From: JBPYFK01 sp051984675
GTDB taxonomy: Bacteria; Actinomycetota; Actinomycetes; Mycobacteriales; Pseudonocardiaceae
NCBI GenBank assembly: GCA_051984675.1
Contig: JBPYFK010000175.1
Coordinates: forward strand, 1-15,509
Length of the DNA: 15,509 nt
Direction: 5' to 3'
Below, piece by piece: positions 7,610 through 12,638 of this stretch. The stretch's first letter is position 1, and the number at the start of each line of letters is the position of its first letter. The notes below the pieces were generated by a model. It made no database searches and had not been told where the DNA came from. It saw nothing but the letters and a program-made list of their open reading frames with translations. A program made the position numbers and the translations under genes.

Positions 7610-7642
7610 AAAAAACCCCCGCAGGCAGGGTGCCTGGCGAGG
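7610..7642 (-). terminator. Intrinsic terminator (attenuator) in the ilvB leader
   Basis: On the minus strand CCTCGCCAGGCA (7642-7631) pairs with TGCCTGCGGGG (7627-7617) around a CCC loop with one bulged C, giving 11 pairs, followed directly by G and six Ts (7615-7610). It lies between the leader peptide and ilvB, 69 bases before the ilvB start. It is the only terminator in the window with a true T-run, and its place inside a 5' leader marks it as an attenuator rather than an operon end. Confidence 0.9.
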
Positions 7643-7645
7643 GTC

Positions 7646-7692
7646 GGCGCGTCGATGCTACGAAGTTCCGGCTTCCTAGGCGTCGACGCGCC
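7646..7692 (-). promoter_or_regulatory. Leader hairpin 1:2 of the ilvB attenuator
   Basis: GGCGCGTCGA (7692-7683, overlapping the last sense codons of the leader peptide) is perfectly complementary to TCGACGCGCC (7655-7646), 10 bp with a 27-base loop. The loop contains GCCTAGG (7681-7675), which spans the leader stop codon and could pair (with one bulged A) to CCAGGC (7637-7632) in the terminator's first arm. I infer that a ribosome stalled on the Leu/Val/Ile codons leaves GCCTAGG free to break the terminator, while a ribosome reaching the stop codon covers it. Confidence 0.65.
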
Positions 7693-7726
7693 CGGAAATT
7701 ACGAGAAGGTCGAACAGTCGCGGCAT
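7676..7726 (-). CDS. ilvB leader peptide (attenuation peptide)
   Basis: A 16-codon frame encodes MPRLFDLLVISGRVDA and ends in TAG. Codons 7-10 are consecutive Leu (CTT), Leu (CTC), Val (GTA) and Ile (ATT), the three end-products of the pathway, and a further Leu (codon 4) and Val (codon 14) flank them. CTT, GTA and ATT are rare choices in such GC-rich DNA and so likely deliberate slow codons. No ribosome site precedes the ATG; instead a TAACGT -10 box ends seven bases before it, so the peptide is probably read from the very 5' end of a leaderless mRNA. Ilv leader peptides of this kind are known in Corynebacterium glutamicum and Streptomyces. It has no expected role beyond sensing charged tRNA supply. 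Confidence 0.85.
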   Translation of the reverse strand: MPRLFDLLVISGRVDA

Positions 7727-7733
7727 GGCTCGG

Positions 7734-7763
7734 ACGTTAATCGCAGACCCGCGCCTACGTCAA
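7734..7763 (-). promoter_or_regulatory. ilvBNC promoter
   Basis: TTGACG (7763-7758) and TAACGT (7739-7734) are separated by 18 bases on the minus strand, the best sigma-70-type promoter in the window. The predicted transcript start falls at about 7726, the A of the leader-peptide ATG. Confidence 0.8.
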
Positions 7764-7778
7764 ATCTACGAGACGTAG
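7755..7778. promoter_or_regulatory. Inverted repeat overlapping the ilvB -35 box, candidate operator
   Basis: CTACGTC (7755-7761) and GACGTAG (7772-7778) form a perfect 7-bp dyad with a 10-base centre that also contains CTACG. The dyad covers the -35 hexamer, where a bound dimer would block or contact RNA polymerase. It also lies about 55 bases before the divergent cfp6-like gene. Confidence 0.45.
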
Positions 7779-7831
7779 CTCTCGCATGGTGGACTCGTCG
7801 TGCGGTTCGGCGCTTTGAGAGGATTCCCAGC

Positions 7832-8356
7832 GTGACCGAGTCTCCCAGCCCATCCGACGAGCAGAGTCCATCCGGCGAGCAGGGCCCACCCGGCGAGCAG
7901 GCCCCATCCGGTGAGCAGGGCCCACCCGGCGAGCAGACCGGCCGCGAACAGGCCCAAGCCGGCACCTCTCGGCAGCTCACCTTCCGCATGACGCCGCTGA
8001 CCTTGATCGCGGTCGGCAGCCTCGCGATCTGCGTGACGCCGGTGGCCTGGGTCAAGCCGTGGCTGCTGGTGATCTACCTGCTTCCGCTCGCCCTCGCCGT
8101 GTGGGTTCTCCGGGTGCGCACTGTGGTGAGCCGGGACGGCCTGCGCGCACGCCATGTCCTGAGCAGCACGCGATTCGGCTGGGACGAACTGCGGTCGCTG
8201 CGGCTGCACGAAAAGCGTTGGGTGCGCGCGGTGCTCACTTCCGGCAAGGAGGTGCAACTGCCGGCCGTGCGCGTCCGCGACCTGCACCGCCTCGCCGAGT
8301 TCAGCGGGGGCCGGCTGTCCGACGTGCCCGCACCTCCCGAACACAAACGCGGGTAG
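7832..8356 (+). CDS. CFP6-like membrane protein with bacterial PH domain
   Basis: The 174-residue protein has four parts. Residues 7-36 are five hexapeptide repeats of the form P-(S/P)-(G/D)-E-Q-x. Residues 37-53 are a polar linker. Two hydrophobic segments lie at about 54-74 and 76-95, separated by a tight KPW turn. A C-terminal domain (about 96-165, RTVVSRDGLRARHVL...FGWDELRSLRLHEKRW...LPAVRVRDLHRLAEFSGG) fits the bacterial PH-like domain of M. tuberculosis CFP6 (low-molecular-weight antigen 6). In mycobacteria cfp6 is likewise divergent from ilvB. The GTG at 7832 is chosen because GAGAGG stands nine bases upstream; longer in-frame starts would run through the ilvB leader and promoter. Its biochemical function is not established; a membrane-bound protein with the PH domain in the cytoplasm is an inference. 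Confidence 0.88.
   Translation: MTESPSPSDEQSPSGEQGPPGEQAPSGEQGPPGEQTGREQAQAGTSRQLTFRMTPLTLIAVGSLAICVTPVAWVKPWLLVIYLLPLALAVWVLRVRTVVSRDGLRARHVLSSTRFGWDELRSLRLHEKRWVRAVLTSGKEVQLPAVRVRDLHRLAEFSGGRLSDVPAPPEHKRG
7850..7939 (+). repeat. Five 18-base in-frame repeats in the cfp6-like gene
   Basis: Five consecutive 18-base units encode PSDEQS, PSGEQG, PPGEQA, PSGEQG and PPGEQT. Units 2-3 and 4-5 are near-identical pairs, suggesting duplication of a 36-base block. The Gly-Pro-Pro/Gly-Glu-Gln pattern is collagen-like but not strictly Gly-X-Y. Copy number could vary among strains without shifting the frame. Confidence 0.9.
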
Positions 8357-8490
8357 TCTCGGGGAACCCTTGCGCCGCCGCCGGCGGATCATGCGCCCAC
8401 CACCCCAGGGTGTGGATCGCTGGTGCCCCTGCGCTGACGCGCCCACGAGGCTGTCGCGGACTTCCATGAACGCCAGACGGAGGAGCCGTC

Positions 8491-10338
8491 GTGCCACATC
8501 TGCGCTCCCGAACCACCACCCACGGCCGCAACGCCGCCGGCGCCCGCTCGCTGTGGCGCGCCACCGGGATGACCGACACCGACTTCGGCAAGCCGATCGT
8601 CGCCATCGCCAACTCGTACACCCAGTTCGTCCCCGGTCACGTGCACCTGCGGGACCTCGGCGACGTGGTGGCCGGCGCGGTCCGCGAGGCCGGCGGCGTC
8701 CCGCGCGAGTTCCACACCATCGCGGTGGACGACGGCATCGCCATGGGGCACGGCGGGATGCTGTACTCGTTGCCGTCCCGTGAGCTGATCGCGGACTCCG
8801 TGGAGTACATGGCCAACGCCCACCAGGCGGACGCGCTGGTGTGCATCTCGAACTGCGACAAGATCACGCCGGGGATGCTCAACGCCGCGATGCGGCTGAA
8901 CATCCCCACGGTGTTCGTCTCCGGCGGCCCCATGGAGGCCGGCAAGGCCGTGGTGGTCGACGGCGTCGCGCACGCCCCCACCGACCTGATCACGACGATC
9001 GCGGCGTCCGCCAGTTCCGAAGTGGACGATGCCGGGCTTTCCGAGGTCGAGCGCTCGGCGTGCCCGACCTGCGGTTCGTGCTCGGGCATGTTCACCGCGA
9101 ACTCGATGAACTGCCTCACCGAGGCGCTCGGCCTGGCCCTGCCCGGCAACGGCTCGACGCTGGCCACGCACGCCGCGCGGCGCCAGCTGTTCGAGCGCGC
9201 CGGCAGCACGGTGGTGGAACTCGCCCGCCGCTGGTACGAGCACGACGACGACACGGCCCTGCCTCGCTCGATCGCGAACCAGCAAGCCTTCGAGAACGCG
9301 ATGGCGCTGGACATGGCGATGGGCGGCTCGACGAACACCGTGCTGCACACGCTCGCCGCCGCACGCGAGGGCGAGATCGACTTCGCACTGGAGGACATCG
9401 AGGCGACCAGCCGGCGGGTGCCGTGCCTGGCGAAGGTGAGCCCGAACTCCAACTACCACATGGAGGACGTGCATCGCGCCGGTGGGATCTCCGCGATTCT
9501 CGGGGAACTCGACCGCGCCGGGCTGCTGCACCGCGACGTCGGCTCGGTACACAGCGCCAGCCTGACCGAGTGGCTGTCCACTTGGGACATTCGCGGCGAG
9601 TCGCCGTCGCCGGAGGCGATCGAGCTGTTCCACGCCGCCCCCGGCGGCGTCCGCACCACCCAGGCGTTCTCCACGACGAACCGGTGGTCCTCTTTGGACA
9701 CTGACGCGGCGGGCGGCTGCATCCGCGACGTCGCGCACGCCTACACCACCGACGGCGGGCTGGCCGTGCTGCGCGGCAACCTCGCCGAGGACGGCGCGGT
9801 GGTCAAGACCGCCGGCGTGGAGGAGGAACTCTGGCATTTCCAGGGTCCGGCGCGGGTGTTGGAAAGCCAGGAGCAGGCCGTGTCCGCGATCCTCAACCGG
9901 GAGATCCAGCCCGGCGAGGTGCTGGTGATCCGCTACGAGGGGCCAGCCGGCGGTCCGGGGATGCAGGAGATGCTGCACCCCACGGCCTTCCTGAAGGGCT
10001 CCGGCCTGGGCAAGAAGTGCGCGCTGATCACCGACGGCCGGTTCTCCGGCGGCTCGTCCGGGCTGTCCATCGGTCACATCTCGCCGGAGGCCGCCAACGG
10101 CGGCACGATCGGCCTGGTCGAAGACGGCGATCAGGTCCTGATCGACGTCCGGGAGCGCAAGCTCGAACTGCTCGTCGACGAGGCCACGCTGGCCGAGCGG
10201 CGGGCGAAGATGGACGCCAGCGAGCACCCGTGGCAGCCGGTCGGCCGCGACCGCACGGTTACCGCCGCGCTACGCGCCTACGCGCGGCTGGCCACCTCGG
10301 CGTCGTACGGCGCCGTCCGCGACGTCGATAAAGCGTGA
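8491..10338 (+). CDS. ilvD: Dihydroxy-acid dehydratase, long [4Fe-4S]-type
   Basis: IlvD dehydrates the 2,3-dihydroxy acids made by IlvC to the 2-oxo acids of valine and isoleucine, using an iron-sulfur cluster. The 615-residue protein is collinear with the E. coli/Streptomyces type: THGRNAAGARSLWRATG at 10-26, the metal-binding Asp pair in AVDDGIAMGHGGM at 78-90, Cys122 and Lys124 in NCDKITPGM, and the cluster motif CPTCGSC at 191-197. The C-terminal catalytic region TDGRFSGGSSGLSIGH and the ending AVRDVDK are present. In place of the TPCN cysteine of the shorter mycobacterial/plant [2Fe-2S] type it has VPGH (47-50). GTG at 8491 has GGAGGAG seven bases upstream. The 134 bases before it contain that site but no promoter I can defend. 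M. tuberculosis keeps a shorter ilvD elsewhere, so this placement differs. Confidence 0.96.
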   Translation: MPHLRSRTTTHGRNAAGARSLWRATGMTDTDFGKPIVAIANSYTQFVPGHVHLRDLGDVVAGAVREAGGVPREFHTIAVDDGIAMGHGGMLYSLPSRELIADSVEYMANAHQADALVCISNCDKITPGMLNAAMRLNIPTVFVSGGPMEAGKAVVVDGVAHAPTDLITTIAASASSEVDDAGLSEVERSACPTCGSCSGMFTANSMNCLTEALGLALPGNGSTLATHAARRQLFERAGSTVVELARRWYEHDDDTALPRSIANQQAFENAMALDMAMGGSTNTVLHTLAAAREGEIDFALEDIEATSRRVPCLAKVSPNSNYHMEDVHRAGGISAILGELDRAGLLHRDVGSVHSASLTEWLSTWDIRGESPSPEAIELFHAAPGGVRTTQAFSTTNRWSSLDTDAAGGCIRDVAHAYTTDGGLAVLRGNLAEDGAVVKTAGVEEELWHFQGPARVLESQEQAVSAILNREIQPGEVLVIRYEGPAGGPGMQEMLHPTAFLKGSGLGKKCALITDGRFSGGSSGLSIGHISPEAANGGTIGLVEDGDQVLIDVRERKLELLVDEATLAERRAKMDASEHPWQPVGRDRTVTAALRAYARLATSASYGAVRDVDKA

Positions 10339-10345
10339 ACGTAAG

Positions 10346-10383
10346 CGGGAGGGGTTCCTGTCCCCGCACAGGAACCCCTCCCG
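10346..10383. terminator. Convergent terminator between ilvD and doxX
   Basis: A perfect 16-bp stem (10346-10361 with 10368-10383) closes a 6-base loop. It begins 8 bases after the ilvD stop and ends 11 bases before the stop of the opposing doxX-like gene, so one hairpin probably serves both. No T-run on either side. Confidence 0.85.
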
Positions 10384-10393
10384 GACGTCGATG

Positions 10394-11188
10394 TCAGTGC
10401 AGTGCGTTGAGAGCGGGCAGTCCGCCCTGGTGGAAGCCGAGCAGCACGCCGGCTGCGGCACCACCCGCGATCAGCAGGGCGAGAAACCCGGTCACCACCG
10501 GGTGGCGGTACCAGACCCGGCCGTTGTCCAGCGCGGCCCGGCCCGGGCCGGCGAACATCAGCCCCAGGGCCACCACGCCGAGCGCGGCTTCCAGCTCGGG
10601 GCCGCCCTGGCTGGCGAAGAAGCCGTGGTCGAGTTTGAGCGCCACGACGGTGGCCATCTCCCCGAGGATGGCCGCCGCGCCGAACGCGGTGAACAGGCCG
10701 AGAATCAGCAGCGCGCCAGCGCCGAGCTCGATGCCTCCGGTGACCAGCGCGAGTACGCTGCTCTGCTGGAATCCCATCTGCTGCAGCATCTGCGCGAAGC
10801 CCTGCGGGCCCGGGCCGCCGAGCTGCGGAAAGAGCTTGTGGGCGCCGTGCAGGACGAACAGCCCGCCCAGTCCTACCCGCAGGATGAGCAGGCCGAGGTC
10901 GGCACCGCCGTTGGACGGTAGTTTCACGCGCTCTCGCTCGCCGAGATCCTCCTGGAAAGCGGCGAACTGAGCATCATTTTTCGATGTCGGGTCGGTGTCG
11001 CCGGAGTCTTCGTCGAAGTAGTCCCGGCCCTGGGCGCGACTGCCCGCGTTGATGGTCTGCGTAGCTGCTGCCGCAGGGGCCTGGCCAGCGGCGATACCGG
11101 GCCTGCCGGGATGCGCGGAGTGCCTGCCACCACGGGTGCGATCGTCGGGGCCACCGGCTTCGCCGGGGCGATCGTTGTGAATGCTCAC
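10394..11188 (-). CDS. DoxX-family membrane protein
   Basis: The 264-residue protein has a long polar, Gly/Asp/Arg-rich N-terminus (1-93) and then about five hydrophobic segments (97-118, 144-167, 169-187, 199-215, 231-252). The first holds the DoxX signature RVGLGGLFVLHGAHKLF (104-120); GLMFAGPGRAALD (209-221) is typical of the fourth. Its place between cfp6-like and lppZ-like genes matches Rv3005c of M. tuberculosis, the DoxX reported with SodA and SseA in a membrane-associated oxidoreductase complex; a redox-stress role here is inference. The frame opens with GTG at 11188 (SIHNDRPGEAGG). No Shine-Dalgarno precedes it, while a TAGCCT box ends eight bases upstream, so it may be leaderless; a later start cannot be excluded because the N-terminus is not conserved. 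Confidence 0.87.
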   Translation of the reverse strand: MSIHNDRPGEAGGPDDRTRGGRHSAHPGRPGIAAGQAPAAAATQTINAGSRAQGRDYFDEDSGDTDPTSKNDAQFAAFQEDLGERERVKLPSNGGADLGLLILRVGLGGLFVLHGAHKLFPQLGGPGPQGFAQMLQQMGFQQSSVLALVTGGIELGAGALLILGLFTAFGAAAILGEMATVVALKLDHGFFASQGGPELEAALGVVALGLMFAGPGRAALDNGRVWYRHPVVTGFLALLIAGGAAAGVLLGFHQGGLPALNALH

Positions 11189-11196
11189 AGGGGCAG

Positions 11197-11212
11197 AGGC
11201 TAAGGCATTATC
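11197..11212 (-). promoter_or_regulatory. -10-like boxes ahead of the doxX-like gene
   Basis: On the minus strand GATAAT (11212-11207) and TAGCCT (11202-11197) stand in tandem. TAGCCT would give a leaderless GTG; GATAAT would give a leader of roughly a dozen bases without a ribosome site. TTGGAC lies 20 bases before GATAAT, a poor spacing. Confidence 0.35.
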
Positions 11213-11323
11213 ACCTATTAGGGCGACACTCGGTCCAATGTAATTCTCCAGCGTGACGACTTCGCAATACGCTCATCGCCCCTGCCGTGACAGTGACCGG
11301 AGCCGGCAGCTGGTCGCCGCACC

Positions 11324-11362
11324 GGAACATCTCACTGGAACATCTCACTGGAACATCTCACT
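11324..11362. repeat. Three perfect 13-base tandem repeats before the lppZ-like gene
   Basis: GGAACATCTCACT occurs three times without gaps (11324-11336, 11337-11349, 11350-11362). The array ends 34 bases before the lppZ-like start, where its -35 region would be. It could be a regulator binding array or a plain slippage product. The remainder of the doxX-lppZ gap (11213-11323) shows nothing I recognise. Confidence 0.92.
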
Positions 11363-11383
11363 GGGCGTTCACGAGCCGCTGGA

Positions 11384-11389
11384 TAGGGT
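11384..11389 (+). promoter_or_regulatory. TAGGGT -10 box for the lppZ-like gene, possibly leaderless
   Basis: TAGGGT fits TANNNT and ends seven bases before the GTG at 11397, the same layout as at the ilvB leader. The AGGG inside it is also eight bases from the start codon and could instead be a ribosome site. No good -35 is visible. Confidence 0.35.
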
Positions 11390-11396
11390 CCGGCGC

Positions 11397-12575
11397 GTGG
11401 GCCTGTTCACGCGGTTGCTGGGCGCTGCCTCGGTGGTCATCACCGTCGTCGCCGTGGTGACCAGCGGCGCTTGCGCGCGGTTTCCCGAGGATCACCCGAA
11501 CGCGTGGCGGGACCAGCCGTCGCTGCAGCCGATGAAAGGGCCGCAGCCGTCGATCGAGGGCGAGGCCCCACCACCACCGGAAAGCGGCAACGGCCCCCCG
11601 CAGGCGCAGCAGCAACCCCCAGCCCCGGTCGGGTGTCACGACCCCGACCCGTCCGTGATCGCCACCTGCCTGGACCCGGTCGGCGCGATCGTCGTGCTCC
11701 CCGGCGACCAGGCAGCGCTCGTCGGCGAGCGGGCCACCGGGCGCATCCTGCGCGTGCAGCAGGGCAAGCCCCCCGTCGAGGTCGCCCGCGTCCCGGCGGA
11801 CCCGTCCGGCGACGGCGGGCTCACCGGGCTCGCGCTGTCCCCTAGCTACCGCGAGGACGAGCTGGTCTACGCCTACGTCACCACCGGGTCGGACAACGAG
11901 GTGGTCCGCATCGCCCCCGGTGACCGGCCGAAACCGGTTCTGAGCGGCATCCCCAAAGGCGCGTCCGGCAATTCCGGCGCGCTGTTCACCGACAGCACCG
12001 GCGGCCTGCTGGTCGCCACCGGCAACGCGGGCTCCCCGGCCGCCGCCGGCGACCCGGCCTCGCTGTCCGGCAAGGTTCTGCGCATCGACGGCTTCGGCAA
12101 GCCCGCCGCGGACAACCCGCAGCCCGGCTCCCCGGTCATCTCCTCCGGGCTCGCCTCCCCCGGCGGCCTGTGCGGCGCGCCGGACGGCTCGGCGTACTGG
12201 GTCACCGACCGCAACGCCGCCCAGGACGCGCTGTACACGGTGAAACCCGGCCGACCGCTGGGCGCGCCCGCGTGGACGTGGAAGGACCGGCCGGGCGTTG
12301 CCGGCTGTGTCGCCGCGCCGAACCTGGTGGTCGTGGCGCTGGCGAACCAGTCGGCGCTGTACTCGATGCGTCCGGCCGCCGAAGGCGGGTTCATCGGGCA
12401 ACCAGCGAAGGTGCTGGACCACAGTCGCTACGGCCGGCTGTCGACCACCGCGCTCGGCACGGACGGGCTGGTCTGGCTGGGCACCAGCAACAAGGCCGGC
12501 GGCCAGCCCACCTCCAGCGACGACCGCGTCATCCGCATCCCACCGCCGACCAGCGGCGCCGCCGGCCGCGACTGA
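11397..12575 (+). CDS. lppZ: LppZ-like secreted lipoprotein, sugar-dehydrogenase-type beta-propeller
   Basis: The 392-residue protein starts with a signal peptide: FTR, a hydrophobic stretch at 7-22 and Cys26 in TSGACARF, matching the SGCARF lipidation site of M. tuberculosis LppZ, although Ser at -3 is off the usual lipobox. A proline-rich linker (about 38-75) follows, then a repeat-rich domain (about 80-390) of the glucose/sorbosone dehydrogenase (PQQ-GDH-like) beta-propeller fold, with DGGLTGLALSPSYREDELVYAY, GIPKGASGNSGAL and SGKVLRIDGFG as landmarks. Enzyme activity is unproven for this family branch. The GTG at 11397 is chosen because it directly precedes the signal peptide; an upstream in-frame ATG at 11253 would add 48 polar residues and would translate the tandem repeat. 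Neighbours doxX, cfp6 and ilvB match the mycobacterial order. Confidence 0.88.
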   Translation: MGLFTRLLGAASVVITVVAVVTSGACARFPEDHPNAWRDQPSLQPMKGPQPSIEGEAPPPPESGNGPPQAQQQPPAPVGCHDPDPSVIATCLDPVGAIVVLPGDQAALVGERATGRILRVQQGKPPVEVARVPADPSGDGGLTGLALSPSYREDELVYAYVTTGSDNEVVRIAPGDRPKPVLSGIPKGASGNSGALFTDSTGGLLVATGNAGSPAAAGDPASLSGKVLRIDGFGKPAADNPQPGSPVISSGLASPGGLCGAPDGSAYWVTDRNAAQDALYTVKPGRPLGAPAWTWKDRPGVAGCVAAPNLVVVALANQSALYSMRPAAEGGFIGQPAKVLDHSRYGRLSTTALGTDGLVWLGTSNKAGGQPTSSDDRVIRIPPPTSGAAGRD

Positions 12576-12590
12576 CGAACACCGACCCGT

Positions 12591-12638
12591 CTGTTACAAG
12601 CCAGCCTGTTACAAGCGCCGAAGCGTCACAAGCGTCAC
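12591..12638. repeat. Short repeats in the lppZ-gatB convergent gap
   Basis: CTGTTACAAG occurs at 12591-12600 and 12606-12615 (15-base period), followed by a 9-base tandem duplication AAGCGTCAC (12621-12629, 12630-12638). The gatB stop codon (12635-12637) lies in the last unit. The 59-base gap between the two convergent genes has no strong hairpin; on the minus strand only a small CGC-TTCG-GCG stem-loop (12615-12624) is present. Confidence 0.85.

Noticed and set aside
7755..7787. Ten-residue minus-strand frame MRELRLVDLT as an alternative ilvB leader peptide
   Set aside because: It is Leu/Val-rich, but it lies over and upstream of the -35 box, so it would not be in the transcript from the best promoter, and it lacks an adjacent attenuator.
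7542..7831. T-box riboswitch ahead of ilvB
   Set aside because: I see no T-box sequence or specifier stem, and the leader peptide with a nearby terminator explains the region better.
8357..8490. Leader peptide or riboswitch before ilvD
   Set aside because: A short frame beginning at 8391 is Pro/Arg-rich without a run of branched-chain codons, and there is no terminator hairpin with a T-run.
8389..10227. Minus-strand open frame opposite ilvD
   Set aside because: Antisense shadow of ilvD; the plus-strand frame carries all catalytic motifs.
8491..10338. Recent transfer of ilvD from a gamma-proteobacterium because of strong E. coli similarity
   Set aside because: Streptomyces IlvD is of the same long type, and GC content and codon use match the neighbours, so vertical descent explains it.
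11253..11396. Longer LppZ-like protein starting at 11253
   Set aside because: It would bury the signal peptide 48 residues inside the protein and translate the 13-base repeats; the GTG at 11397 gives a proper lipoprotein signal.
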